A stretch of DNA of 64,000 bases from Eubacteriales bacterium (GCA_030526715.1 JAUNCG010000001.1:16150-80149); one strand, 5' to 3'. Shown: positions 43,458 to 52,351, counted from the first letter of the stretch. The notes: generated by a model not told the origin, from the sequence alone. Numbers and translations: made by a program.

Positions 43458-43952
43458 TTATTGCTTTGATTTGTCCTCTGATATCATGTTGTTTTCCGTG
43501 ACTTCTTCCCAAGGCATCACATCTCCGTCCTCCCGCAGGTGCTCGAGAATGTCCGGAATGCCTTCTCCGGTTCTGGAATCCACGAAAAAGATCTTCTCGC
43601 ACCCCGCCAGACGCAGCCAGTTAGCCGCACGCTCGGGATCCCCCTTCGGGTCGTCCTTTTTTGTGACGATGCCGATCACTTCCCGGTTACACATGCAGGT
43701 AATGCACGGCGGATACAGAGAATACGGTTCCGTGGAGGACAGCAGAAGTCCCACCACATGCGCTTCATAAGTATACAGCGCCAGAGCATGCGCCAGCGTA
43801 TGCGTCTGTGCATATTCCCCCGGTGTGTCAATAATCACATCAAAATGATTGATATATTGTGTCTTGTGATATCGGATCTTTTCTCCCCTGAGCGCCTGCG
43901 TCAGCGTCGTCTTTCCGCATTCACTCCGTCCCATCAGTACGATCTTCCGCAT
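43458..43952 (-). CDS. pduV: PduV/EutP-family P-loop GTPase-like protein
   Basis: A 164-residue small GTPase-like protein with P-loop GRSECGKTT, switch DTPGEYAQ (DxxG) and TKKDDPKGD, equivalent to TKxD. PduV is associated with movement or placement of microcompartments, and EutP has been reported as an acetate kinase, so its role here is open. The start is the ATG at 43952 with GAGGTG upstream, which overlaps the stop of the PduU gene; the longer frame to 43985 is less likely. The acidic tail is short. Confidence 0.85.
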   Translation of the reverse strand: MRKIVLMGRSECGKTTLTQALRGEKIRYHKTQYINHFDVIIDTPGEYAQTHTLAHALALYTYEAHVVGLLLSSTEPYSLYPPCITCMCNREVIGIVTKKDDPKGDPERAANWLRLAGCEKIFFVDSRTGEGIPDILEHLREDGDVMPWEEVTENNMISEDKSKQ

Positions 43953-43963
43953 GCTTTTGCACC

Positions 43964-44341
43964 TCAGGTCTTCGTGATCGGACATACGGTAAAACCAAGC
44001 TTACCGCCCACATAATCCAGAATCGCATATACCGCCGCTTCCACCTCGGAAACCGTCCCGGTAATGATCAGGCTTCCGCTGAATCGATCCACAAATCCAA
44101 GCTCTATTCCGGAGGACTTCATGGCAATGTCCGCCATAATGATCGCCGTCTCCGCCGGACTGACCGTCAGGATGCCAATCGCAGATTTCGCGTAATCGAT
44201 TGCCGGATTCAGCCCAAGCTTTTCATACATGACACGATCCGGATTTGCGATGATGTGTGCCAGAGAAATCTGTTTTCCGGGAACCAGCTCCTGTACGATC
44301 CTCTGTTTGGTTTCCGCTGATAATCCGTCTGTATATCCCAT
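43964..44341 (-). CDS. pduU: Circularly permuted BMC-H shell protein (PduU/EutS type)
   Basis: A 125-residue shell protein in which strand order is permuted: an N-terminal beta-barrel segment (QRIVQELVPGKQISLAHIIANP) precedes AIGILTVSPAETAIIMADIAMKSSGIELGFVDRFSGSLIITGTVSEVEAAV. PduU and EutS hexamers have a beta-barrel that blocks the pore. It starts three bases after the activase gene stop. Confidence 0.9.
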   Translation of the reverse strand: MGYTDGLSAETKQRIVQELVPGKQISLAHIIANPDRVMYEKLGLNPAIDYAKSAIGILTVSPAETAIIMADIAMKSSGIELGFVDRFSGSLIITGTVSEVEAAVYAILDYVGGKLGFTVCPITKT

Positions 44342-44344
44342 AGA

Positions 44345-45139
44345 TCAACCTCCAATACGGCATTCCAGACCGCTTTTTTCTCTTGCTGTCTGTAAAAGCC
44401 GCTCCATCTTCTCCGTCGTCGGCGGGAGCACATCTCCCATCAGATACGGTCTGCCAAGCCCCTCATACTTATCCTGTCCGAGTCTGTGATAAGGAAGCAG
44501 ATGCATTCTCTTTACATTCCCAAGGCTGCCTGCAAATTGTGCGATCTGTGCGATCTCTGCCTCTGTATCATTGAAGCCCGGAATCACCGGAACACGTATG
44601 CTCAGCTCCGTCCTGCCGGATGCCGCCACCTTTTTTGCATTCTCCAGCATCAGTTCATTTCCTTTTCCTGTAAATTCCCTGTGCTTTGCCGAATTCATAT
44701 GCTTAATATCCATCAGATACTGATCCAGATACGGCAGGATCGACTCGATCACTTCATATTTCGCACAAGCCATACTCTCCAGAGCAGTCGTAATGCCCTG
44801 CTCTTTGGCTGCCCGCAAAAGATCTCTGGCAAACTCCGGCTGACAGAGGCTCTCTCCTCCGGAAAGTGTCAAACCGCCGCCGGACCGTCGATAATAATTG
44901 CGATCCTTCTCCACGATCTCCATCACCTCGGCAACCGTCTTGTCTTCTCCGATCACCTTCGGTCTGCCCTGTACCGTCATGGTCTGGATCTGATATTCCT
45001 GAGACTCCGGATTACAGCACCAACGACAGCGCAATACACACCCCTTTAAAAATACAATGGTCCGGATTCCGTTACCATCATGTATGGAGTATCTCTGTAT
45101 ATCAAAAATCCTTCCTTTGGTCTGTAAATAACCCTTCAT
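44345..45139 (-). CDS. Glycyl-radical enzyme activase for propanediol dehydratase
   Basis: A 264-residue radical-SAM enzyme that places the glycyl radical on the adjacent dehydratase. The CX3CX2C motif is in GCVLRCRWCCNPES (about 31-38), and GGGLTLSGGE lies at about 91-100. The additional ferredoxin-like insertion with two CX2-5C...C clusters, present in many activases such as those for CutC and glycerol dehydratase, is absent; the protein is of the compact PFL-activase length. It overlaps the dehydratase stop by one base (TGATG). Confidence 0.93.
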   Translation of the reverse strand: MKGYLQTKGRIFDIQRYSIHDGNGIRTIVFLKGCVLRCRWCCNPESQEYQIQTMTVQGRPKVIGEDKTVAEVMEIVEKDRNYYRRSGGGLTLSGGESLCQPEFARDLLRAAKEQGITTALESMACAKYEVIESILPYLDQYLMDIKHMNSAKHREFTGKGNELMLENAKKVAASGRTELSIRVPVIPGFNDTEAEIAQIAQFAGSLGNVKRMHLLPYHRLGQDKYEGLGRPYLMGDVLPPTTEKMERLLQTAREKSGLECRIGG

Positions 45140-47658
45140 CAGAATCCCTGCTCCGTTCTGCGGATAATATCATCCTGCAATGATTTTGACAGTGTCGTGA
45201 ACAGTGCGCTGTATCCGGCTACACGAACCACCAGATGCGCATACTGCTCCGGATGCTTCTGCGCATCCAGCAATGTCTCCCGATCTACCACATTGAACTG
45301 CATGTGGCTTCCCTTCTGATCAAAATAGGTTCTGATCAGGTTCACGAAATTATTCAGTCCCTCATAGCCGCTCAAAGCTGACGGATGGAACTTCTGATTG
45401 AAGAGCGTTCCGTTCGATGCAATTCCGTGATCCAGTCTGGAAACGGAATTGGCTGCTGCCGTAGGACCATGGGTATCTTTTCCTGCTGACGGTGATACTC
45501 CGTCCGCTACCGGCGTATGTGCCAGTCTGCCATCCGGGGTCGCTCCGGTCTGTGCGCCAAGCGGTACATTCGCCGACACCGGGTACAGTCCTGCTTGGAA
45601 CTGTCCGCCTCTCGGATTACGGAATTCCTGCAGAGGTCTGGTATAGGTATAAGCCACATCCCTTGCAAAGGCATCCACCTCCGGAATATCATTTCCGAAC
45701 TTCGGCACTTCCTCGATCCACTCCAGCAGCTGATCGCAGAACTTCTGATCCTGTGCAGACGGCTTTACCTCCATGATTCCCTGAACCATCCGGGCGATCT
45801 CCTGCTCACTCAGGATCCTGCCCTGTGCCGCCATCTCCTTCGCTGCTGCCAGCGTCATATCCGCCGCTGTGGCAGCGTCAAATCCCTTGCCGTAATTCAA
45901 TAAAAGAGCCTTTTTATACTCTGCAAGCGTCAGCTTCTTCTTATCAAATACTAGCTTCTTCACCGCATACAGTGAATCTGCCATATTGGCAATACCGAAG
46001 CCCTGCGGCCCGGTGAAATTATAGATTGCTCCGCCCTCCTGCACTGTTTTGCCCCGTTTGATACAATCATCGACCATACAGGACTGGAACGGATTCGGGC
46101 AGCGCTCCGCGTGCGCCACATCAATGGCATTATCCGCATTTACCAACAGAGAAAGCTGATATTTCATCTGCTTCTTATATGCGTCATAAAACTCCTCAAA
46201 GGAGGTCATATCCTCCACGCGGCCGGTCTGAATACTGATCTGCTCTCCCTTATCCACACCATTGGAGAATACCAGCTCCAGCGGACGACACATATTGAAG
46301 AATGCCGCGTCATGCCAGCCTTCTGTCTTACCTGCCTTCTGCGGCTCCACGCAGCCGATAATGTTGTACTCTCTCGCATCCTCCAGTGTCAGGCCACGGC
46401 TCATCAACGACGGAATGATGACCTCGTCATTGTAATATGCCGGAAGTCCGATGCCGGTGCGTGTCAATCCTGCCGCCTTGATCAGAAGCTCATGAGGCGA
46501 ACCGTTCCACACACGGATAGACAGGGACGGCTGCGGCAGAAATACATGATGTGAGGCCTGAATACACATAAAGGACAGGTCATTCGTCACATCCAGCCCT
46601 TCCGCATTCTGTCCGCCGACGATAAGATTCTGGAAGAGACTGTAGCCTGCAAATCCCTCCGCGCTGGCTGCGTCACGACATTTATTCAAATCATTTAGCT
46701 TTACCCAGATGCAATCGATCAGCTCCTGCGCAAATTCCGGTGTCAGTCTGCCTGCATCCAGATCCTTCTTATAATAAGGATACATATACTGATCAAATCT
46801 TCCCGGAGAAATCGAATGTCCGCTGGACTCCACCTGAAGCAGCTGCTGTACAAACCAGAAGCTCTGACATGCCTCATAGAAGCTGGACGCACCGTTTTCC
46901 GGAACTGTGCCGCAGTTCTTCGCAATCGTCAGCAGCTCCTGTTTTCTCACGGGATCTGTACACTTATCCGCCTGTTCCTTTGCCAGAACCATATATCTGT
47001 GCGCATAACGGATCACCGCCTCGCAGCTTATGATCACTGCCTGCAGAAAACGGGACTTCTTCGCATAGTTCTCGTCTCCCGGATTGCAGGAGGACAACTC
47101 CTGCTGCGCCTCCGCGATGATACCGCGGTATCCGATGGCCAGCACCTTATCGTATTGAACCGTCACATGACCGACTCCGTTATAGAAATAATTCCCCGGA
47201 GTGAAAATATTATGTTCGATGGATCTGATCGCTTCCGGTGCCATATAGGCTGTGGCAAGCTCACTGGTGGTTCTGCCCTTCCAGTAGGCATCTACCTCCT
47301 TCAATTCTTTTTTCGTCTGTTCCGAAATATAAAAAGGATCCGCCGCTCTATGCTCTACCGTGTCGAATTCCGCTTCCAACCATTCATAGGAAAATTCCGG
47401 ATATGTCTGACAGCTTCGCGGCGCCAGTGTCGTGCTTCCGACGATCAGCTCCTCCTCACGGATCGTGATCGGCAAATGATCCAGAATATGTGCAAACGCC
47501 TTTGCGCGCCGCATTATGATAGGCTCGCCCTCCGTCTGCCTGTAAGACTCTGTCAGAAGAATCGCCCGGGCTGATTCGATCTGTGGCATCTTGCGGTAAA
47601 GGTTCTCTACCAGCCGTGTGATTCTCTCTGATTTCACCACATCTGTGTTTTGAAACAT
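45139..47658 (-). CDS. B12-independent 1,2-propanediol dehydratase (glycyl radical enzyme)
   Basis: Dehydrates 1,2-propanediol to propionaldehyde. The 839-residue protein has His164 (NGVGHV), Ser282 (GHSIS), the thiyl cysteine Cys436 and Glu438 in IIGCVEPQ, Asp450 (GWHDAAFF), and the radical glycine Gly815 in VRVAGYSALF. These match the diol dehydratase set, not choline lyase or formate lyase. Compared with about 787-residue glycerol dehydratase, it has about 50 more residues at about 620-680, as I recall for the Roseburia propanediol enzyme. A consensus promoter precedes it. No separate encapsulation tag stands out at the N-terminus. Confidence 0.94.
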   Translation of the reverse strand: MFQNTDVVKSERITRLVENLYRKMPQIESARAILLTESYRQTEGEPIIMRRAKAFAHILDHLPITIREEELIVGSTTLAPRSCQTYPEFSYEWLEAEFDTVEHRAADPFYISEQTKKELKEVDAYWKGRTTSELATAYMAPEAIRSIEHNIFTPGNYFYNGVGHVTVQYDKVLAIGYRGIIAEAQQELSSCNPGDENYAKKSRFLQAVIISCEAVIRYAHRYMVLAKEQADKCTDPVRKQELLTIAKNCGTVPENGASSFYEACQSFWFVQQLLQVESSGHSISPGRFDQYMYPYYKKDLDAGRLTPEFAQELIDCIWVKLNDLNKCRDAASAEGFAGYSLFQNLIVGGQNAEGLDVTNDLSFMCIQASHHVFLPQPSLSIRVWNGSPHELLIKAAGLTRTGIGLPAYYNDEVIIPSLMSRGLTLEDAREYNIIGCVEPQKAGKTEGWHDAAFFNMCRPLELVFSNGVDKGEQISIQTGRVEDMTSFEEFYDAYKKQMKYQLSLLVNADNAIDVAHAERCPNPFQSCMVDDCIKRGKTVQEGGAIYNFTGPQGFGIANMADSLYAVKKLVFDKKKLTLAEYKKALLLNYGKGFDAATAADMTLAAAKEMAAQGRILSEQEIARMVQGIMEVKPSAQDQKFCDQLLEWIEEVPKFGNDIPEVDAFARDVAYTYTRPLQEFRNPRGGQFQAGLYPVSANVPLGAQTGATPDGRLAHTPVADGVSPSAGKDTHGPTAAANSVSRLDHGIASNGTLFNQKFHPSALSGYEGLNNFVNLIRTYFDQKGSHMQFNVVDRETLLDAQKHPEQYAHLVVRVAGYSALFTTLSKSLQDDIIRRTEQGF

Positions 47659-47696
47659 GGTTTCGCTCCTTTCTCACGATTCTGTCTTTTTGGTAT

Positions 47697-47725
47697 ATTT
47701 TACTTCATATCTATAATATAGTCAA
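47697..47725 (-). promoter_or_regulatory. Main promoter of the microcompartment operon
   Basis: Minus-strand TTGACT (47725-47720), exact 17-bp spacer, TAAAAT (47702-47697), about 40 bases before the dehydratase ATG. Confidence 0.75.
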
Positions 47726-47771
47726 CATGAATCCACATATTTATTTTTGTTTTTTGTTGGTTTTTGTTGTT
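47725..47771 (-). promoter_or_regulatory. Copy 1 of duplicated promoter module
   Basis: Minus strand: AACAACAAAA (47771-47762), A-rich middle with CAAAAAACAAAAATAAA, then the 13-mer TGTGGATTCATGT (47737-47725) that touches the -35 hexamer. It is the probable activator site for the AraC protein encoded just upstream. Confidence 0.6.
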
Positions 47772-47782
47772 AAAATCCTTTT

Positions 47783-47823
47783 TTTCACAAAAAAAGAGCT
47801 CAACCTCACAGTCGAACTCTTTG
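47783..47823 (-). terminator. Terminator overlapping the end of the AraC gene
   Basis: Minus-strand stem AAAGAGTTCGAC / GTTGAGCTCTTT (12 bp, two G-U pairs) with a six-base loop, followed by seven T. It spans the stop codon at 47806 and insulates the dehydratase promoter. Confidence 0.8.
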
Positions 47824-48792
47824 TTCTGCCTGATTTTTTATCCGGAAAGCCCGGGGCGTCATATGATAGCGCTCTTTGAATACGCGGTGAAAATAACTGT
47901 TATTCTCATATCCTACTGCTGCGATTACATCATTTATCGAAAGATCCGTATCACAGAACAGTTCCACCGCCTTGTTCAATCTGCGTCGCTGAAGCAATTC
48001 CTTAAAGTTAAATCCCGTATTGCGTTTGATCAGTCTGCTGAGACCGTGGATCGGCAAATGCACCATATCACACAGCTCGGTCAGGGTCGCGGTACGGTAT
48101 TGGCGCTCTATATACTCCAAAGCGGTCATGGTGATCATATTCTCATATTCATTCGGAAGCCGCATTTCCGCGTACTGCACCGAATCCAGCAGATAGAGGA
48201 AGATCAGTCCCATGCTGGTCTGATGGATCCTGCTCTGATCCTCCCGTCCCTCCAGCAAAGAGTACACCAGATTCTCCAACAGATTCTGGATCGGCAGCTC
48301 CTCTGCCACCTTAAAATGAAGGTATTCCCCACGCTGCTCATCTCGCCGCAGCGCATTCACAACAAAATCCGCCAACACATTCCCGGAGCCCGCCATAGAA
48401 TAAGCCACATCAAAAAACTCCGGAAGCACCATGAAATTAACGGCAATATCGTTCACTCCCGCCGGAAGGATCTCATGATAGGTATGCTGATTCAAAAACA
48501 ACAGCTCTCCTTGGCGTATCTCCACCCGTTTTTCATCGATTATGTTCGTAAGAGATCCCTCACAGACATACAGCACCTCCACAAAATTGTGGCGATGCTT
48601 CGGGAATCGCACGAACCGTGTGTGGGTGCGGGCCGCGATCAGTCTGCCTTCTCCCAGCATCATATGACTGTCTACCGTGGTAAGATCCTCATCTGTGGTA
48701 TACAGCTTCGGTTCCACACCGCCTCCGCTGTCCAGAAGCCTCTGTTCCTCCTCTGTGATCGCGCGGAGACGTTCCAGTATATCCTCGCGCAT
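47806..48792 (-). CDS. AraC-family regulator (rhamnose/microcompartment linked)
   Basis: A 328-residue regulator with an N-terminal cupin (HKHRHNFVEVLYVCEGSLTNII-like, about 60-130) and a C-terminal AraC helix-turn-helix pair (about 225-325, TLTELCDMVHLPIHGLSRLIKRNTGFNFKELLQRRRLNKAVELF). It starts one base after rhaM and lies directly before the dehydratase promoter, so it is the best candidate for activating the microcompartment genes in response to rhamnose or a product. Ligand not shown by sequence. Confidence 0.86.
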   Translation of the reverse strand: MREDILERLRAITEEEQRLLDSGGGVEPKLYTTDEDLTTVDSHMMLGEGRLIAARTHTRFVRFPKHRHNFVEVLYVCEGSLTNIIDEKRVEIRQGELLFLNQHTYHEILPAGVNDIAVNFMVLPEFFDVAYSMAGSGNVLADFVVNALRRDEQRGEYLHFKVAEELPIQNLLENLVYSLLEGREDQSRIHQTSMGLIFLYLLDSVQYAEMRLPNEYENMITMTALEYIERQYRTATLTELCDMVHLPIHGLSRLIKRNTGFNFKELLQRRRLNKAVELFCDTDLSINDVIAAVGYENNSYFHRVFKERYHMTPRAFRIKNQAEQRVRL

Positions 48793-48793
48793 C

Positions 48794-49105
48794 TTAATCC
48801 AAATGGAATACCGTCTGCAGATCGACAGCTACCGGGCTATTATCCGGATTGGTTTCCATAATATCAGCCATGAAATCCCACCACTTACGGTTGATAGCGG
48901 TATCCGCTCCCTTGGCCCAGAGCTCCTCATCCTCGATCTCGATATAACCGAACAGGGTCAGCGTCTCCTTATCCAAAAAGATCGTATAATTCTTTCCGCC
49001 GTGTTCATGGATCATATCCTGCATCTCCGGCCACAGCTCATTGTGACGCTTCTCATACTCTGCTTCCTGTCCCGGATATAATTTCATCTTAAAGCCTTTG
49101 ATCAT
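48794..49105 (-). CDS. rhaM: L-rhamnose mutarotase
   Basis: Interconverts the alpha and beta anomers of L-rhamnose. The 103-residue protein is complete: FKMKLYPGQEAEYEKRHNELWPEM, the catalytic-region YTIFLDKETLTLFGYIE, and KWWDFMADIMETNPDNSPV. Its presence identifies rhamnose as a substrate of this region. Its gene follows the transporter's terminator and precedes the AraC gene by one base. Confidence 0.94.
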   Translation of the reverse strand: MIKGFKMKLYPGQEAEYEKRHNELWPEMQDMIHEHGGKNYTIFLDKETLTLFGYIEIEDEELWAKGADTAINRKWWDFMADIMETNPDNSPVAVDLQTVFHLD

Positions 49106-49180
49106 GTTCCTTTCTCCTTTCGTTAAAAGCCTCTCATCCTGATATCGGATTTCTACGTATTTTGTATTCCTGAAATCCTT

Positions 49181-49212
49181 AAAAAATCAGGACGGGGCAT
49201 AAAGCCCCGTCC
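49181..49212 (-). terminator. Terminator after the sugar-binding protein gene
   Basis: Arms GGACGGGGC (49190-49198) and GCCCCGTCC (49204-49212), five-base loop, then TGATTTTTT on the minus strand. Strong hairpin that splits transporter and rhaM-araC transcription. Confidence 0.92.
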
Positions 49213-49235
49213 CCCATCATACGAATCTTCTAATC

Positions 49236-50252
49236 TTAGTACAGCTTAGCCATCTCTTCGATATTGTCAGAGTTGAACTCCAGCGGCAGACCAAGAACGA
49301 TCTCAGTACCCTTATCATCAGCCTCTGTGATGGTGTACTCACCAAGGTCACCTGCGGTGAAGGTCTCATCCAGTGCGCCTGTGATGTCACCCTTAACCAG
49401 AGCCAGTGTTGCATATGCGCTCAGCTTACCTAAGCCCTGCATATCCCACAGATAGAAGTACGGGCAGGAATGCTCGTCATCAGCGCCTGTATACTCCAGC
49501 ATCTCAGACGGAAGACCAAGACCTGTCAGCTTGCATGCGGAACCGTTATCCTGAAGATACTTAGCAGCTGCTGCGATACCAACGGTAGTCGGAGCACAGA
49601 TCACCTTCAGATCCGGATATTTGTCCAGAAGAGCTGCGGTCTGATCTGTAGACTTCTGCGGCTCATCATCACCATAAGCAACCTCTACCAGCTCCAGATT
49701 TGCATACTTCTCATCGCCTTCCATGATAGTCTTCATAGCGTCGATCCATGCATTCTGGTTAGCTGCCTGAGAGGTAGCAGAAAGAACTGCCCACTGGCCT
49801 TCGCCGCCTGCGATATCATATACAGCATCGATCAGAGCCTGACCAACTGCAACGGTACCTGCCTGATTTACGAATATCTGACGGCTGTCAGCATTCGGAG
49901 CAGAGTCAAAGGAAGATACCTTGATGCCTGCATCCATAGCTTCCTCGAGCTTAGCCTGAAGAGCGTTTACGTCATTTGCAGAGATGCAGATTGCATCCGG
50001 CTGCTGGGAGATCAGGTTATCCAGAACCTTGATCTGTGCGTCAGCGGTAGCTGCTTCCGGATAAACTACGTCAACGGTTGCTCCCTCAGCCTCTGCTGCC
50101 TCTACGAAAGAATCTGCTGCGATCTCAAAGAATGCATTACCTGCAGACTTACCTACCAGAGCGATCTTCTCACCCTCTGCGCTTACCATTGCTGCGCTTG
50201 CACTCAGAACCATGGTTCCGCAAAGAAGTGCGCTTACTAATTTCTTGTTCAT
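49236..50252 (-). CDS. Sugar ABC transporter substrate-binding protein (RhaS-like)
   Basis: A 338-residue periplasmic-binding-protein-like receptor of the ribose/rhamnose class (PF13407 type). It has a cleavable signal (about 1-26, ending MVSA|EGE), then the two-lobed fold: KIALVGKSAGNAFFEIAADSFVEAAEAEG, DNLISQQPDAICISANDVNAL, GQWAVLSATSQAANQNAWIDAM. Unlike most Gram-positive receptors it has no lipobox cysteine at the cleavage site; the only Cys in the leader is at 11 in a poor context. The start is the ATG at 50252 behind AAGGAGG. Rhamnose specificity is inferred from rhaM. Confidence 0.86.
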   Translation of the reverse strand: MNKKLVSALLCGTMVLSASAAMVSAEGEKIALVGKSAGNAFFEIAADSFVEAAEAEGATVDVVYPEAATADAQIKVLDNLISQQPDAICISANDVNALQAKLEEAMDAGIKVSSFDSAPNADSRQIFVNQAGTVAVGQALIDAVYDIAGGEGQWAVLSATSQAANQNAWIDAMKTIMEGDEKYANLELVEVAYGDDEPQKSTDQTAALLDKYPDLKVICAPTTVGIAAAAKYLQDNGSACKLTGLGLPSEMLEYTGADDEHSCPYFYLWDMQGLGKLSAYATLALVKGDITGALDETFTAGDLGEYTITEADDKGTEIVLGLPLEFNSDNIEEMAKLY

Positions 50253-50348
50253 TTGTTTTTCCTCCTTTTGGAAATCTTTTTTTATTTTGCAACTGTCCCC
50301 CAATACCTAAGAGCAGTTAACAACGTAGTTCATAAAACACTGCATCTA

Positions 50349-51353
50349 TTATTTTTTCATTTTTACCGCACGCTGGATCTGTCCCACGATATTCGGCAAT
50401 GCCACTGCACCGATCAGGAGCAGACCTACGATCAGCAGGATAACCTGTGCATGCACATTTCTCTGTCCAAGACCTACTCTCAGACACACAATAATAAATG
50501 CAGAGATCAGACCGCCTGCGATATTTCCTTTACCGCCGGTAGATGAGATTCCGCCGAATACCGCCATGGCGATCGCATCCATCTCAAATCCGTTACCCGT
50601 AGTCGTATTGGCGCCATAGGATGAGGCAACCAAAAACAATGCGCACAGTCCTGAGATACTACCCATAACCGTGTAGATGATGAACCGGATCTTCTGTACA
50701 TGAATACCGGAATAGTAAGCAGTCAGACGATTCGTTCCGATCGCATAGACACGTCTTCCGAATGTACTCTTTCCAAGGATCACCGCTGCGATCACCGCCA
50801 GAATCAGCACCAGAAACAGTATGTACGGAACGCTTCCCACCTTGCCGCTGATGGCACGAAATCCATCGGTGTTGTTAGCGGAAATACTGCCGCCGCTTCC
50901 CAGAACGATCTCGGCAATACCGCGGAAAATGATCTGAGTCGCCAATGTGACGATCATAGGGGGCAGCTCCGGAAATCTTGTCAAAATACATCCGTTCACT
51001 GCACCGCAGACGGTACCTACCGCGATCGCCGCCAGAATTACTGCCACAAACGGAGCACCCGTATTGCACACAATGCAGGCTGCTGTAGCTGAAAGGCATA
51101 CGATAGAGCCCACAGAGATATCGATCTCACCCAGCACCAGAATAAATGCCATCGGGAGCATTAGGAACACCTCCGCCAGATAAACCGGCATCTGACGAAG
51201 CAGATTAAACGTATTATAATATTCCGAGAACCATACACAGAATACATTTACAAGGACAAGAACGATGACCAGAATACCTTCCCAGCTGAACAGGATCTGC
51301 TTCATTGGGCTCTCCGGCACATTGTTGATACTTCTTCCAGATTTTCCAGCCAT
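50349..51353 (-). CDS. Sugar ABC transporter permease (RhaQ-like)
   Basis: A 334-residue inner-membrane permease of the RbsC/XylH family with about eight to ten helices and the family motifs GEIDISVGSIV, VTLATQIIFRGIAEIVLGSGG, YAIGTNRLTAYYSGI and MDAIAMAVFGGISSTGGKG. It forms the channel with the permease at 51356, two bases upstream. Its N-terminus is a Ser/Asn-rich cytoplasmic stretch. Confidence 0.9.
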   Translation of the reverse strand: MAGKSGRSINNVPESPMKQILFSWEGILVIVLVLVNVFCVWFSEYYNTFNLLRQMPVYLAEVFLMLPMAFILVLGEIDISVGSIVCLSATAACIVCNTGAPFVAVILAAIAVGTVCGAVNGCILTRFPELPPMIVTLATQIIFRGIAEIVLGSGGSISANNTDGFRAISGKVGSVPYILFLVLILAVIAAVILGKSTFGRRVYAIGTNRLTAYYSGIHVQKIRFIIYTVMGSISGLCALFLVASSYGANTTTGNGFEMDAIAMAVFGGISSTGGKGNIAGGLISAFIIVCLRVGLGQRNVHAQVILLIVGLLLIGAVALPNIVGQIQRAVKMKK

Positions 51354-51355
51354 GA

Positions 51356-52351
51356 TTACATCTCCCTTCCTTTTAATGTATTCTTATCTGTTACCCGCTG
51401 CAGGATCACATTTACCACAACGACCACCAGAATGATAACGCCCTTGATGGTATTCAGCCAGAGCTGATCAAAGAACGGGATCAGCGGAAGCGCTTTCGCG
51501 ATCGTTGCCAGCACCAGTGCTCCGAGAAGCGCTCCGATCACGCTGCCACGGCCGCCGCTCATGCTGACGCCGCCGATGACGCAGGCTGCAATGACGTCCA
51601 TCTCGCCGCCCTGCTGCATATCCGGCATGGCAGATGCGTAAATTGATACCTGAAGCGCACCGCCGAGACCTGCCAGAAATCCCATGATCATATAAACCAT
51701 CAGTTTGATATTTTTTACATTGATACCGGATACCTCCGCTGCGTTCGAGTTGCTTCCCACAGCATAGATCTTGCGTCCGGTTCTCGTCCATTTCATAAAG
51801 AAAAAGAAAATCACATAGCAGGCTATGATGACCCAGATCACACAATTGAGTCCCAGCAGCTTGGAGGTCGCAAAATTCTTAAAGCTTCCGAGAGCCGCTG
51901 CTGACGCCCACTCGCCGCCGTTGGACACCAGATAGCCCATAGCGCGGAATACATACATAAAGCCCATCGTCGCAATGATCGGCGGAACATTTGCTCTGGA
52001 GATCACCAGACCTACCAGCGCGCCACACACCAGACCGATGATCATGGCGATCAGAAATGCCGTCACCGTACCGGAGATCACTCCGTATTTCAGCAGCATA
52101 CCGATAGACATACCGGACAACGCCAACGTAGACATGATCGAAATATCAATACCGCCCACCAGCATAACACAGAGCATTCCAAGCGCCATCACCAGAGTTA
52201 CCGCATTATTCTTGAGCATATCCATCAAAGACTTCGGTGTCAGAAAGGACGGACTGACTGCAGTGATCAATGCAAACAGGATGATCAGAATGATCGCAAG
52301 CAGTGCTTCACGGGATCCTGTAATCTTTTTTATCAGAGATTTTTTCTGCAT
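51356..52351 (-). CDS. Sugar ABC transporter permease (RhaP-like)
   Basis: A 331-residue permease of the same family as its neighbour: LVGGIDISIMSTLALSG, IATMGFMYVFRAMGYLVSNGG, YAVGSNSNAAEVSGI and MDVIAACVIGGVSMSGGRG. Start overlaps the ATPase stop by one base (TAATG), so translation is coupled. Confidence 0.9.
   Translation of the reverse strand: MQKKSLIKKITGSREALLAIILIILFALITAVSPSFLTPKSLMDMLKNNAVTLVMALGMLCVMLVGGIDISIMSTLALSGMSIGMLLKYGVISGTVTAFLIAMIIGLVCGALVGLVISRANVPPIIATMGFMYVFRAMGYLVSNGGEWASAAALGSFKNFATSKLLGLNCVIWVIIACYVIFFFFMKWTRTGRKIYAVGSNSNAAEVSGINVKNIKLMVYMIMGFLAGLGGALQVSIYASAMPDMQQGGEMDVIAACVIGGVSMSGGRGSVIGALLGALVLATIAKALPLIPFFDQLWLNTIKGVIILVVVVVNVILQRVTDKNTLKGREM

Noticed and set aside
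47764-48861. A 365-codon plus-strand open frame opposite the AraC gene
   Set aside because: It begins inside the terminator region and is antisense to a clear AraC protein; no family resemblance.
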